64,000 nt of DNA from Mucilaginibacter pedocola (GCF_002013915.1 NZ_MBTF01000005.1:1-64000), one strand, 5' to 3'. Shown: positions 8,714 to 17,848, counted from the first letter of the stretch. Notes: a model not told the origin generated them from the letters alone. Program-made: numbers and translations.

Positions 8714-9298
8714 ATGAACGAGGCAAACAACAAGGAACGCATTATATTAGGTATTGACCCCGGCACAGCCGTAATGGGCTACGGACTGATATTAGAGAAA
8801 GGCAATAAGGTGGAGTTGATAAGCCTTGGCGTGGTGAAGATGGAAAAGATAGACGACCACATGCTGAAATTGCAGCGCATCTTCGAAAAAACGGTTGCCT
8901 TGATAGATAACTACAAACCCGATTGCCTGGCCATTGAGGCGCCCTTCTACGGTAAAAATATACAGGTAATGCTAAAACTGGGCCGCGCACAGGGTATGGC
9001 CATAGCGGCAGCATTATCTCGTAATATCGATATCACCGAATACGCTCCCCGCAAAATAAAACAATCAATCACCGGTAACGGAAGCGCTACCAAAGAACAG
9101 GTAGCCGCCATGTTGCAAACCCTGCTGAAATTTAAAGAAACACCCGAATTTTTGGATGCTACCGATGGTTTGGCTGTAGCCGTATGCCATTCGTTCCAAA
9201 GAATACCCACCTCTGCAGGCAAAAGCAAAAAATCTTATTCGGGCTGGGAAACCTTTGTGAAGGATAATTCTTCGCGCGTTAAGGGTACAACCAAATAA
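8714..9298 (+). CDS. ruvC: Holliday junction resolvase RuvC
   Basis: Endonuclease that cuts Holliday junctions made by RuvAB branch migration during recombinational repair. The 194-aa protein shows the RNase H-like fold signatures: GIDPGT with D15, the central IEAPFYGKN with E75, and LDATDGLAVAVCH near 147-159 supplying the last acidic residues (D148, D151). PRKIKQSITGNGSATKEQV is the typical RuvC core. The lysine-rich C-terminal tail is a little longer than in E. coli RuvC (173 aa). ruvA and ruvB are not in this window. It is followed 92 bp later by an iron-type receptor gene with its own control region. Confidence 0.97.
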   Translation: MNEANNKERIILGIDPGTAVMGYGLILEKGNKVELISLGVVKMEKIDDHMLKLQRIFEKTVALIDNYKPDCLAIEAPFYGKNIQVMLKLGRAQGMAIAAALSRNIDITEYAPRKIKQSITGNGSATKEQVAAMLQTLLKFKETPEFLDATDGLAVAVCHSFQRIPTSAGKSKKSYSGWETFVKDNSSRVKGTTK

Positions 9299-9306
9299 GT
9301 TAAACT

Positions 9307-9329
9307 TTATTTATAATTATTCTAAATAA
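9307..9329. promoter_or_regulatory. iron-box-like (Fur-type) palindrome 1
   Basis: A 23-bp site, left half TTATTTATAAT and right half ATTCTAAATAA around a central T, is palindromic at 10 of 11 paired positions. It resembles Fur-type boxes with TTTAGA/TCTAAA half-sites. It lies directly before a possible promoter: TTTG at 9330-9333, 20 bp, then TATTTTCG at 9354-9361. Repressor identity is inferred. Confidence 0.6.
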
Positions 9330-9366
9330 TTTGGACGATGTGTCATTTTGCTGTATTTTCGCAGCA

Positions 9367-9389
9367 TTGTTTATAATTAGTCCAAATAA
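9367..9389. promoter_or_regulatory. iron-box-like (Fur-type) palindrome 2
   Basis: Second copy of the 23-bp site (TTGTTTATAAT ... GTCCAAATAA), less symmetrical than copy 1. It ends 2 bases before the receptor ATG at 9391, so a bound repressor would cover the start of the message and the ribosome entry site. Confidence 0.5.
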
Positions 9390-9390
9390 A

Positions 9391-11862
9391 ATGAGGAAAC
9401 CTCAACTTAATCTTTTACAATTGATTACGGCTCTCGTGGTCATCATTTCTTTCATAAATCCAACAAATATATTCGCACAATCGCGCGGTACTGTTGCAGG
9501 TAAAGTAGTTACATCAAAAGGCGAAGTTGCCGATAACGTATCTATCGGCTTGGTGGGTACCAGCTATGGTAGCAGCACCAATAACGCCGGTGAATTTTCT
9601 TTTAAAGCCCCGGCTGGTAACTATACTTTAATTATTTCGTACGTAGGTGTGCAGCCCGTAGAGGTTCCGGTTACTGTAAATGCAGGGCAAACCACTGCTG
9701 TCCCACAGATCACTATAAAAGCAAGCCTTTCGCAACTTAACGAGGTAAACGTTATCGCCAATCGTGCAAACCGTTTCACCCGTAAAATAAGTGTTGATGC
9801 CGCTAAAATTCCTTTGGCTAACCTGGAGAATGCACAGAGCTACAGCACTGTAACCAGCGAATTATTGAGAGAGCAGCAAGTATTCAATGTGGAGGATGCA
9901 ATACGTAATGCAAACGGTATCCAGAAAATGTGGGATGCTACCAATCGCGCAGGCGATGGTGGCGGTTACTTTACTCTGCGCGGCTTTGTTACACAAACCC
10001 GCCTGCGTAATGGTATTGCCGGTTTAGTTACCAGCGGTATTGATGCAGTAAACATCGAGAAACTCGAAGTAATAAAAGGCCCTTCAGGTACCCTGTTCGG
10101 TAGTGTGGTAGCATCGTACGGTGGTTTAATAAACCGTGTCACTAAAAAACCTTTCGAAACTTTTGCTGCCGAAATTGGGCACTCAGTAGGTAGCTACGAC
10201 CTTAGCCGCACCACTTTAGATTTGAACACGCCGCTTGGCTCTAACGTGGCTTTCCGATTAAATACAGCTTACAATTACGAAGGCAGTTTTCAAAATTACG
10301 GTAAAAGCCGTTCGTTTGCTGCTATGCCAAGCCTTTCCATCAAAGCGAACGATAAGCTATCGTTTTTGGTAGAAGCTGAATTATACTATGGCCGCAATGC
10401 TGCCAAGCCTTTCTTCTTCTTTTACAATACCCCGGCGCAGATGGGTATTACCGATGTTAGCCAGTTGAATATCGATTACAAGAACGCTTATTCTAACGAT
10501 AACGTTACCTCGTACGCCCGTAGCAGCAACTACTACGCAGAGGCTAAATACAAGTTTTCTGATAAAATTACATCGCAAACCGTTTTCTCTAATACACACA
10601 GTTTCTCAAACGGCCCAAGCCCTTATTATTACCTGATAACCGACGAAACAGCTGTTGCGCTTGACCCATCAAAACCAAACCTGCCGGGCAATAATAATTA
10701 CATCTTCCGGAACGACCAATCTACTGCAAACAGCAAATTTGCCGCTACCGAAATACAGGAAAACCTCAACGGCGATTTCAATATAGGCGGTATGCGCCAC
10801 CGTTTTGTGGTTGGTTTAGATTTTCAGCGCCAAAACTCGCGCCAGATATATTACGGTAACCAATACGGTATCGTACCAATAAACGACCCAACTTTTGATT
10901 ACGGCTCGTTCAACAAACAGCTGGTTGATGCTACAGTGGCAGCAAATCCCTTAACCAACGCAAATACTTATCCCTACATCTACCGTACCAATACCTATAG
11001 CGCTTACGCCTCGGATGTAATAAACCTTACCGAAACACTAATTGCTTCGTTAGGCGTACGTGTAGATAGCTACCAAAACAAAGGTTCGTATTTGCTGGAT
11101 GGTACGCAATCGGCAAAACCATTTAACCAAACCGGTTTTTCGCCAAAGTTTGGCCTAATATACCAGCCGGTTAAAGATCAAGTTTCGTTATTTGCCAACT
11201 ACCAAAACGGTTTCTCTAATCCGGGCTTATTTACCAACGCAAGCAACGAATCGGTAATTGCCAAATTGCAGAACGCTAACCAGGCAGAAGCAGGTGTTAA
11301 ATTATCCTTGTTCGATGGCAAACTGAGCAGCACGTTAAGCTACTACCGTATTAAAGTAAACAACCTCCTACGTTCGGTAGCCGGCTTGCCTTATTATGCA
11401 CAGGTACAGGATGGTACACAGGTGAGCAAAGGTTTCGAAGCGGAACTTATTGCAAACCCAATACCATCGGTAAACATAGTTGGTGGTTTTGCCTACAACG
11501 ATTCTAAATATACCGGCGGCGATGCCTCTATCATTGGTTACCGCCCCAATACAGCGGGTTCGCCTTACTTGGCTAACTTCTACGCAAGCTACCGTTTACC
11601 GGGCAGTGCGCTTAAAGGTTTAGGCCTTGGCCTGGGTGGCAACTATGTAAGCAAAAACAAAATTATCAACAGCGCAACCGAAGGTACTTTCTCACTGCCG
11701 GCTTACACCATCCTGAACAGCAACCTGTTCTACGAGAAATCGAAATATCGTTTTGGCTTGGCCGTGAATAACTTAGGCAACAAAAAATATTACACCGGTT
11801 ACACCACCATTAACCCGCAGCGTTTGCGCCAGGTTGTGTTGAGTGCCAACTATAAATTTTAA
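9391..11862 (+). CDS. TonB-dependent siderophore-type receptor
   Basis: Outer-membrane receptor of 823 aa for uptake of a ferric chelate, energised by TonB-ExbBD. I chose the ATG at 9391 because it opens a signal peptide (LITALVVIISF near 10-20, ending ...NIFAQ); an upstream in-frame TTG gives no better N-terminus. A CarboxypepD_reg-like domain (GTVAGKVVTSKGE onward, to about residue 110) precedes the plug, which has VEDAIRNANGI, TLRGF and EVIKGPSGTLFGS. The beta-barrel follows and ends in the usual aromatic residue (ANYKF). Two iron-box-like palindromes precede it, a PepSY membrane protein follows behind a terminator, and a DUF6607 gene at 25.9 kb shares the same box, so an iron role is likely. 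The ligand is unknown. Confidence 0.93.
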   Translation: MRKPQLNLLQLITALVVIISFINPTNIFAQSRGTVAGKVVTSKGEVADNVSIGLVGTSYGSSTNNAGEFSFKAPAGNYTLIISYVGVQPVEVPVTVNAGQTTAVPQITIKASLSQLNEVNVIANRANRFTRKISVDAAKIPLANLENAQSYSTVTSELLREQQVFNVEDAIRNANGIQKMWDATNRAGDGGGYFTLRGFVTQTRLRNGIAGLVTSGIDAVNIEKLEVIKGPSGTLFGSVVASYGGLINRVTKKPFETFAAEIGHSVGSYDLSRTTLDLNTPLGSNVAFRLNTAYNYEGSFQNYGKSRSFAAMPSLSIKANDKLSFLVEAELYYGRNAAKPFFFFYNTPAQMGITDVSQLNIDYKNAYSNDNVTSYARSSNYYAEAKYKFSDKITSQTVFSNTHSFSNGPSPYYYLITDETAVALDPSKPNLPGNNNYIFRNDQSTANSKFAATEIQENLNGDFNIGGMRHRFVVGLDFQRQNSRQIYYGNQYGIVPINDPTFDYGSFNKQLVDATVAANPLTNANTYPYIYRTNTYSAYASDVINLTETLIASLGVRVDSYQNKGSYLLDGTQSAKPFNQTGFSPKFGLIYQPVKDQVSLFANYQNGFSNPGLFTNASNESVIAKLQNANQAEAGVKLSLFDGKLSSTLSYYRIKVNNLLRSVAGLPYYAQVQDGTQVSKGFEAELIANPIPSVNIVGGFAYNDSKYTGGDASIIGYRPNTAGSPYLANFYASYRLPGSALKGLGLGLGGNYVSKNKIINSATEGTFSLPAYTILNSNLFYEKSKYRFGLAVNNLGNKKYYTGYTTINPQRLRQVVLSANYKF

Positions 11863-11880
11863 TTAGTTAATTTCCCCCGG

Positions 11881-11913
11881 GCACCCCGCACCACCAGGCG
11901 GGGTGCTTTTTTT
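11881..11913 (+). terminator. rho-independent terminator after TonB receptor
   Basis: GCACCCCGC (11881-11889) pairs with GCGGGGTGC (11898-11906) around an 8-base loop and is followed by seven T. A textbook terminator between the receptor and the PepSY gene, so the latter may depend on read-through or on a promoter of its own that I could not find. Confidence 0.9.
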
Positions 11914-11922
11914 CCAGATCTG

Positions 11923-13107
11923 ATGACGAAATTCAAGAAAGTATTACTTTTTTGCCACCGCTGGCTCGGATTTATCTCCGGGCTTGTGGTGTTTATTGTG
12001 GCACTCACAGGCTGTATCTTCTGTTTTCAGGACGAGATACAGGATGCCATGTACAGCCACCGCCACTTAGTGCGCCAAAGCAGTGGCTACCTGCCGCCAT
12101 CGGCAATGGTAGCTTCTGTTAAGAAAGCGTACCCCAAGGCTACCTCCGATTTTATTTATTATTTCGGCGAAGAGCGCCCTGCAGGGGTTTATGCCAATAT
12201 GGGTAAGGATGGTTTCGAGATCGTATTTCTCGATCCCTATACCGCCAAGATCACCCATCACGAGAAGCCGCAGAACAACTTTTTTACCATTGTAGAATAC
12301 ATTCACCTGTATTTGCTGCTACCGCCTGCTATTGGTAGCTGGGTGGTAGGCGGATCTACCATTGTATTCATCGTGATCATGATAACGGGCATCATCCTGT
12401 GGTGGCCCAAACGCAAAAGCGACCGCAAACGCAGCTTCACCATAAAATGGGGTGGCCGCTGGCGCAGGATAAACTACGATCTTCATAACGTGCTGGGCTT
12501 TTACGCTACCTCGATAGCGATCATATTAGCGTTAACCGGGCTGGCTATTGCCTTTCAACCCGTGAGCCGGGCGATATACAATACCGCGAACCTTGGCAGT
12601 GTAGATTATGATAAGGAAGTAACTGAACCCAAATCAGATTCGCTGAAACGTTCGGGATTAGCAAAAGAGCCTGTTATAGATATTGCCTTTGCTTACGCCC
12701 GTAAACATGTACCCGAAGCAGAGATGTTTTTGATACATAACGACCCTGCAGTATCAGGTGCTATCGGTGTTGGCGGCTATGCAAAATCGATGCATTACTC
12801 GCATGCTACAGGCTTTGAATTTGATAAGTATAGCGGTAAGCTGTTGAAAGAGTACATCTATGAAAAGAAGAGCGCCGGTCTGAAGCTGAACGAAATGAAC
12901 TACGATATACACGTAGGGCAAATAGGCGGCATCACCACCAAAATAATAGCTTTCTTGGCAAGCTTGATATGCGCCAGTTTACCTATAACAGGCTTCATCA
13001 TCTGGTTGGGGAAACGCAAAAAAACAAAGAAGGCCAAAACTAAACCCGAGCGCACAACATCGCACCGTAAAACGCACAGGCATTTACAGGTGAAGCCGGG
13101 AGCGTAG
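11923..13107 (+). CDS. PepSY-associated TM helix protein
   Basis: 394-aa inner-membrane protein of the PepSY_TM family, often encoded beside siderophore receptors and thought to act as ferric-chelate reductases in the periplasm. It opens with KVLLFCHRWLGFISGLVVF, the typical first helix with a conserved His. Further helices are seen near 120-155 (WVVGGSTIVFIVIMITGI then WWPKRKSDR), 195-212 (DLHNVLGFYATSIAIILALTG nearby) and 335-360 (IIAFLASLICASLPITGFI). The tail is very basic (KKTKKAKTKPERT). It starts 10 bp past the receptor's terminator hairpin T-tract. Reductase function is by family analogy only. Confidence 0.9.
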   Translation: MTKFKKVLLFCHRWLGFISGLVVFIVALTGCIFCFQDEIQDAMYSHRHLVRQSSGYLPPSAMVASVKKAYPKATSDFIYYFGEERPAGVYANMGKDGFEIVFLDPYTAKITHHEKPQNNFFTIVEYIHLYLLLPPAIGSWVVGGSTIVFIVIMITGIILWWPKRKSDRKRSFTIKWGGRWRRINYDLHNVLGFYATSIAIILALTGLAIAFQPVSRAIYNTANLGSVDYDKEVTEPKSDSLKRSGLAKEPVIDIAFAYARKHVPEAEMFLIHNDPAVSGAIGVGGYAKSMHYSHATGFEFDKYSGKLLKEYIYEKKSAGLKLNEMNYDIHVGQIGGITTKIIAFLASLICASLPITGFIIWLGKRKKTKKAKTKPERTTSHRKTHRHLQVKPGA

Positions 13108-13117
13108 GTAAATGAAT

Positions 13118-13158
13118 AAAAAAAGACCGTAGAAGATATATTTCAACGGTCTTTTTTT
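13118..13158 (+). terminator. terminator after PepSY gene, bidirectional
   Basis: A-run, GACCGT (13125-13130), loop, ACGGTC (13146-13151), then seven T. With A and T tracts on both sides it can end transcription from either strand and marks the left border of the AT-rich deaminase island. Confidence 0.88.
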
Positions 13159-13235
13159 GAAATCTTTAAAGAGCTTATATTGGCAATTTCATGAGTTGTC
13201 TTTTAAAACTCGTTTCTCAATCAATTGAATTAGTT

Positions 13236-13397
13236 CTAATATGATCTAGTAGTTCTAATTATAAATTCATCAAACGATCGTTTTGAGTGTTCTTTTATGT
13301 TTACAATTTTCCCTGTACTATAAGTTTCTTTATTAATATTATTTGACGGGAAAATAATTTGAGTTTGAGCTTTCAAATCAGTTTTTATCTTTTTCAT
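13236..13397 (-). CDS. 53-aa ORF coupled to the dCTP deaminase gene
   Basis: Small ORF read directly from the minus strand: ATG at 13397-13395, stop TAG at 13238-13236. The protein begins MKKIKTDLKAQTQIIFP and ends FDEFIIRTTRSY. It is basic, with no signal peptide or membrane segment. The start lies 3 bases after the stop of the deaminase gene, so translation is probably coupled. Base composition is AT-rich like the deaminase and unlike the flanks. I do not recognise a family. It could be an accessory or regulatory partner of the deaminase, or a non-functional remnant. No toxin or antitoxin motif is visible. Confidence 0.55.
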   Translation of the reverse strand: MKKIKTDLKAQTQIIFPSNNINKETYSTGKIVNIKEHSKRSFDEFIIRTTRSY

Positions 13398-13400
13398 CTT

Positions 13401-14993
13401 TTAAACATTTAATAAGCCTGTTTCGGTAAGGGAATGTATAGCCTGTATTTCCAACGTTGGTAATGCCTGCAAAGTTATTCTTGTTTTTGGATTTATTTTT
13501 GAAAATTTTGACTTTATTATATTACCATCATTGTCTTTCCTTTGTTTCGATAAAGTGAAAAACTCTAGATATCTTCTTGGCGCTACTCCATCGTACATTA
13601 AAATTTTTGTTTTTGTTGTAGAGCTTTCTTCTTCAGTTATTGCGTCCTCGTGAAGTTCTATGCAAAGGCTCTTTTTGTACGGTTCAATATAATAAATTTC
13701 AGTTATTCCGGCAACGATAATATGCCTGGCGCAATTATGGCAAGGATAAGTGGTGCAAAATAGCTTCCCTCCAATCATTTTATTGCCAGATAATTGACTC
13801 CCCATGATTATAGCATGCATTTCTGCGTGAACAGATCGGGAGAATTCGATCAAATCCTTAACTTTTGTATTTTTCCTAATTATATTCAATAATATCTTGA
13901 AAGTGGAATCATTAGCGGCCATTTCGCCTTCACCAAAGAGTTTTGATTTGATTTCTGGATTAGCTGCAAATGCTTTAATAATATCTTCAGCAACTTTAAA
14001 TTTTGTAATATCGTTACTACAAAATCCTTTGTTTTTACACCTAACATCGACGGTTTCACCTTCTTTATATAAGTTTCCGCCAAACTTTGGTACATCATTC
14101 CATCCTCTTGAAATTATTTCACCTTTACTATTGGTAATCGCCGCGCCAACTTGTCTTGAAAGACATGCTGAATTACCTGCGGCAGATTTAGCCTCGTACA
14201 TAGCGATTTCGTCTGGCATTGGGGTTATTACGTCGCTCTCAAAAATTATATTAAAATATCTTTCGATTTTTTTTGAAAGCTTATCCAAGTTTGAATTAGA
14301 TACCCTAATAAAAAAATCACCCTCTACGAAAGTATTTCTCACGTTTTGCCCATGGGAGTTATTCTCGTATTCATCTGTGTTAACTACCTTTTCTACTTCG
14401 GTTGGTGTAAGATCTTTCTTTGTTAAGTTATCTTTTCTCTCCTGCTCTGGTGAAAAAACACTGAAGCAGTAAAAAATATCTCCATACACAGCCCTTAATA
14501 AGTTTAACTCTTCAAGGTTTTTTAAAGAATCTATAATATAACAAATTCTTCTTGGCTCTACTAAGGGAACTTGATCGTTAAAGCTTAAATCTTTTTTCTG
14601 CTGTTCTTCCATTCTGTCATAATGGATATCCCTTATTGCCAACTCAACTAAACAAGATGGATTATATTTATCACGCAGATAGTCACCTCCCTTTATTTTA
14701 TTCATTAAGTAAGTGTAACTTGTAGATTGACCTATTTCTGCGGTCGTATTGAAATCGTAATATTTTTCAATAAATGAGCTAAGTTTGATTCGCTTTACAA
14801 TATATCCATATTTAGTATCTAATAAGCTTTCTATATTATCTATTACATTTTCTTTGAATGATCCAATGGGAGTGCAGATACCTATTATGATTTCTGATGT
14901 TAGAGTATTTGATACTTTTTCTCTAGTTGTTCTCCCGTGAGAGGTGTTATTTACAACTTGGTCACTAGCAGCTACGGCTTTTAAATTCGTCAT
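13401..14993 (-). CDS. anti-phage dCTP deaminase (DcdV/AvcD type)
   Basis: Probable phage-defence enzyme that deaminates dCTP/dCMP on infection and depletes the nucleotide pool. The ATG at 14993 is preferred over an upstream TTG (15026). From it, 530 aa: an N-terminal P-loop-like domain (EIIIGICTPIGSFKENV, about 34-50, a degenerate Walker A as usual in this family) and a C-terminal zinc cytidine-deaminase domain with SVHAEMHAI (H389, E391) and TTYPCHNCARH (C418, C421). A further Cys-rich stretch, VRCKNKGFCSND, lies near 317-328. In Vibrio and E. coli the enzyme is held off by an upstream RNA. Here only 59 bp separate the ATG from the next gene, leaving little room for one, while a 53-aa ORF follows. 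AT-rich codon use against GC-richer flanks suggests acquisition by transfer. Confidence 0.88.
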   Translation of the reverse strand: MTNLKAVAASDQVVNNTSHGRTTREKVSNTLTSEIIIGICTPIGSFKENVIDNIESLLDTKYGYIVKRIKLSSFIEKYYDFNTTAEIGQSTSYTYLMNKIKGGDYLRDKYNPSCLVELAIRDIHYDRMEEQQKKDLSFNDQVPLVEPRRICYIIDSLKNLEELNLLRAVYGDIFYCFSVFSPEQERKDNLTKKDLTPTEVEKVVNTDEYENNSHGQNVRNTFVEGDFFIRVSNSNLDKLSKKIERYFNIIFESDVITPMPDEIAMYEAKSAAGNSACLSRQVGAAITNSKGEIISRGWNDVPKFGGNLYKEGETVDVRCKNKGFCSNDITKFKVAEDIIKAFAANPEIKSKLFGEGEMAANDSTFKILLNIIRKNTKVKDLIEFSRSVHAEMHAIIMGSQLSGNKMIGGKLFCTTYPCHNCARHIIVAGITEIYYIEPYKKSLCIELHEDAITEEESSTTKTKILMYDGVAPRRYLEFFTLSKQRKDNDGNIIKSKFSKINPKTRITLQALPTLEIQAIHSLTETGLLNV

Positions 14994-15052
14994 ATGATGA
15001 TAAAGTAGGTTGTTATTAAAAAACAAAAAATATCAGGTAAAATATACTTATT

Positions 15053-16096
15053 CTATTTAAAAGTACTATTTATTTCGAAATTTATTTCCAAATCCCCCGT
15101 CACCGCATGCCCTGTACAGGTAAGCACCAATCCTTTTGCAATATCCTCATCGGTTAGCACTTCATTCTTCGCCATTTCTACCTTGCCGCTTTTGCAATGC
15201 GCTACACATGCCGAGCAAATACCGTTGCGGCAACTGTAGGGAAGGGGTATATTGTTTTGCAAGGCAGCTTGCAGGATGGATTGGTTTTCGCCGGCTGCTA
15301 TATCATAACTTTCGCCGCGGTAATTGATGCGGATAGTTTGCGGGGGATAGGTTTTGTGCGGATTGCTTACGGACACGGTTTCGAGCACGAAGTTCTCTTT
15401 ATGAATCTGCCCCGCCTCGATACCCATATACATCAGCGTGAGGCTTATCATACGCATATAGGCGAACGGACCGCAGATGTAAAACCCCGCATCCACAGCA
15501 CCAAATTGCAGCTGCTGTTTTACCAATAGCTCTACTTTGTAATTGTTGAGCCGGTTGGCGTCGCTGCTGAGTAAATGAGTTATGTTTAGCCTGTCGGGAT
15601 AGTTGGCAACAAGTTCATTCAGCTCGTTATGGAATAATACCGAAGCCTGGTTTTGGTTGCTGTAGAGCAGGTGTAATTTGCTGCCACCCTTGCGGTTGAG
15701 GATGTATTTGATGTGCGACAAAACCGGTGTTATGCCGCTGCCTGCCGCGAAGTAAATAATATCTTTTTCCGCCTCGAAATTACCCACCGTGAACACGCCC
15801 GCAGGTTTCACGGCTGTGAGTATATCGCCAACCTTTACCTTGCTCAGCATAAAGCGCGATATCTCGCCGTTGCTGATGCGTTTTACGGTGATGGCAAGCC
15901 TGTCGTCATCCGGCGAGGAGCTGAGCGAATAGGAGCGGCGTATCTCTTCGTGGTGATGCCCGAATATAAAGGTGAGGAACTGCCCCGCGCGGTACGGCAC
16001 CGGACGCAGCAGTTTCTCTACCAAGTAAAATGTAGCGGTATCAAGGCTTTCCCATTTGATACCATCTACGCGTAGTTCTAATAATTCAGGGTACAT
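15053..16096 (-). CDS. PaaE-like ferredoxin reductase with C-terminal 2Fe-2S domain
   Basis: 347-aa flavoprotein reductase that passes electrons from NAD(P)H through FAD to a 2Fe-2S centre. The FAD-binding part shows RRSYSLSS (53-60), the NAD part GSGITP (119-124) and YICGP (206-210). The ferredoxin domain carries C289, C294, C297 and C327 (SCRNGICSACVAHC ... VLTC), the plant-type cluster pattern. The layout matches PaaE of phenylacetate oxygenases, but no paaABC genes are in view, so the partner oxygenase is unknown. It lies 5 bp downstream of the quinone oxidoreductase gene on the same strand: a likely redox operon. Confidence 0.9.
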   Translation of the reverse strand: MYPELLELRVDGIKWESLDTATFYLVEKLLRPVPYRAGQFLTFIFGHHHEEIRRSYSLSSSPDDDRLAITVKRISNGEISRFMLSKVKVGDILTAVKPAGVFTVGNFEAEKDIIYFAAGSGITPVLSHIKYILNRKGGSKLHLLYSNQNQASVLFHNELNELVANYPDRLNITHLLSSDANRLNNYKVELLVKQQLQFGAVDAGFYICGPFAYMRMISLTLMYMGIEAGQIHKENFVLETVSVSNPHKTYPPQTIRINYRGESYDIAAGENQSILQAALQNNIPLPYSCRNGICSACVAHCKSGKVEMAKNEVLTDEDIAKGLVLTCTGHAVTGDLEINFEINSTFK

Positions 16097-16101
16097 ATAT
16101 T

Positions 16102-17100
16102 TTAGCTAACCCTAATTACCAGCTTGCCGAACTGTGATGATGCCGCCATTTTATCAAAAGCTTTTTTGCCTTCACTCAGCGGGAAAACCTCATCTATCAC
16201 CGGGACTATTTTATGCTCGTTCACCAAGGTCAGCATCGCTTTAAAATCGTCCTGAGTACCCATGGTGGTGCCCAGCAATTGCAGCTGTTTCCAAAATATA
16301 GTGCGACCGTTCAGTTCGGTAATGTTGCCTGCCGTGGCACCAAAAAATACGATACGCCCGCCCGGTTTGCACAGGTCGGGTATCTTATTAAAATCTGACC
16401 CGAGGGCGCTATCAACCACCACATCAAAACCACCGCTCGATAGGTGCTTCAGTTCTTCTGCCCAGTCCTGCGCTTTGTAATTTACACCGGCTGCTGCGCC
16501 CAATTGTTTTGCTTGCTGCAGCTTATCGCCACTGCCCGATGTTACAAATACCTGCGCACCTGCCGTTACTGCCCATTGCAGCAGAAAAGTGCCTGTACCT
16601 GCACCCACGCCTAAAATTAAAACCTTATCTCCTTTTTTTAAATGCGCCTTGGTGAACAACGCGCGGTAGGCGGTTAAGCCCGCTAAAGGTATAGCTGCTG
16701 CCTGCTCAAAGGTTAAATGGGCAGGTTTGGGGTAAAGGTACTCGGCGGGCACTTTTACGTATTCGGCAAGGGTGCCATCATCGGGCAGCCCCAATATTTT
16801 AAAATCTTTGGATTGAAATTCCGGGTACTCGCCCCAGTTATGCGACGGGTTGATGATAACCTCCTTATTCAGCCATTCTCCGGCACCGTCGCCGGTTTCG
16901 GCTACTATGCCGGCACCATCGGCACCTAAAATGGTAGGGAACTTAATGCCGGCGTATTTGCCAACGGTTATCCAATAGTCGCGGCGATTTAGTGCGGCGG
17001 CTTTAATTTTCACCAGCACTTCGCCCGGCCCGGCGGTTGGCTTTTCAACTTCTTTATATACGATAGGGTTTTCGGCAGATTCGAGGACGATAGCTTTCAT
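16102..17100 (-). CDS. zinc-binding-type alcohol dehydrogenase / quinone oxidoreductase
   Basis: 332-aa MDR-superfamily reductase. GroES-like N-terminal half (AGPGEVLVKIKAAALNRRDYW), then a Rossmann domain with GVGAGTGTFLLQWA around 164-177 for NAD(P)H. The short form and the lack of a clear catalytic-zinc Cys/His set (GADGAG.V where ADHs have GHE) point to a zinc-free quinone/enone reductase rather than a true alcohol dehydrogenase. It is first in a two-gene unit with the PaaE-like reductase, 5 bp apart. Substrate unknown. Confidence 0.88.
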   Translation of the reverse strand: MKAIVLESAENPIVYKEVEKPTAGPGEVLVKIKAAALNRRDYWITVGKYAGIKFPTILGADGAGIVAETGDGAGEWLNKEVIINPSHNWGEYPEFQSKDFKILGLPDDGTLAEYVKVPAEYLYPKPAHLTFEQAAAIPLAGLTAYRALFTKAHLKKGDKVLILGVGAGTGTFLLQWAVTAGAQVFVTSGSGDKLQQAKQLGAAAGVNYKAQDWAEELKHLSSGGFDVVVDSALGSDFNKIPDLCKPGGRIVFFGATAGNITELNGRTIFWKQLQLLGTTMGTQDDFKAMLTLVNEHKIVPVIDEVFPLSEGKKAFDKMAASSQFGKLVIRVS

Positions 17101-17121
17101 AGGGTAGAATGTTATTGAAAT

Positions 17122-17157
17122 AAAAAAGCGGCAGAATTGTTTCCAAACTGCCGCTTT
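17122..17157 (-). terminator. terminator of sodA
   Basis: AAAGCGGCAG (17125-17134) and CTGCCGCTTT (17148-17157) form a perfect 10-bp stem. On the minus strand the stem is followed by a T-run (A-run 17122-17127 on the plus strand). It separates sodA from the redox operon. Confidence 0.85.
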
Positions 17158-17192
17158 GTATAATGTGTTACTCCGTTTTGCGGAGCGTTGGA

Positions 17193-17804
17193 TTAAGCTA
17201 TAGCTTTTGCGTATAACTCGGCAACGTGTGCCCAGTTAATTACATTCCAGATAGCAGCCAAATAGTCCGGGCGACGGTTTTGGTAGTGCAGGTAGTAAGC
17301 GTGCTCCCAAACATCGATACCCAAAATTGGCGTGCCTTTTACTTCGGCAATATCCATCAGCGGGCTATCTTGGTTAGGGGTAGAAGTTACGGCTAATTTT
17401 TTATCGGCAGTAACAATTAACCATGCCCAACCCGAACCAAAACGGGTTGCACCTGCTTCTGATACTTTAGTTTTCAGGTCGGCAAATGAACCGAAAGTGC
17501 TTTTGATAGCATCAGCTAAAGCACCAGTAGGCTCGCCACCGCCGCTTGGCGAAAGCAAAGTCCAGAACAAAGAGTGGTTGTAGTGGCCACCGCCGTTGTT
17601 GCGAACAGCAGCAGGGTACTTAGAAATATTTTTAACGATATCTTCAATTTTTGCATCAGCCTCAGGCTTGCCTTCCAACGCTTTGTTCAGGTTGGTAACA
17701 TAAGCCTGGTGGTGCTTGCCATGGTGAATTTCCATGGTCAGTTTGTCGATATGCGGTTCAAGTGCATCAGTAGCGTAAGATAACGCCGGTAGTGTAAATG
17801 CCAT
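17193..17804 (-). CDS. sodA: superoxide dismutase, Fe/Mn family
   Basis: Converts superoxide to oxygen and hydrogen peroxide in the cytoplasm. The 203-aa sequence has the four metal ligands H27, H77, D164 and H168 (in [18 protein letters not shown] and DVWEHAYY), plus the [15 protein letters not shown] tail. [11 protein letters not shown] and the Gly-rich local sequence favour the Mn or cambialistic type, but metal use cannot be fixed by eye. It has a promoter-like TATATTTG 37 bp upstream and its own terminator, so it is probably monocistronic. Confidence 0.97.
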   Translation of the reverse strand: MAFTLPALSYATDALEPHIDKLTMEIHHGKHHQAYVTNLNKALEGKPEADAKIEDIVKNISKYPAAVRNNGGGHYNHSLFWTLLSPSGGGEPTGALADAIKSTFGSFADLKTKVSEAGATRFGSGWAWLIVTADKKLAVTSTPNQDSPLMDIAEVKGTPILGIDVWEHAYYLHYQNRRPDYLAAIWNVINWAHVAELYAKAIA

Positions 17805-17840
17805 AATATTCAGTTTTAAGTTTTACTATGTTGTGACGAG

Positions 17841-17848
17841 CAAATATA
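17841..17848 (-). promoter_or_regulatory. -7-type promoter element of sodA
   Basis: CAAATATA on the plus strand reads TATATTTG toward sodA, matching TAnnTTTG. It predicts a leader of about 30 bases. No clear -33 TTG was found. Confidence 0.4.

Noticed and set aside
15001..15026. TTG start extending the deaminase by 11 residues
   Set aside because: The extension (MFFNNNLLYHH) has no family support; ATG at 14993 is the better start.
14994..15052. Upstream AvcI/DcdI-type RNA antitoxin
   Set aside because: The gap is only 59 bp and shows no clear hairpins; not enough to call an RNA.
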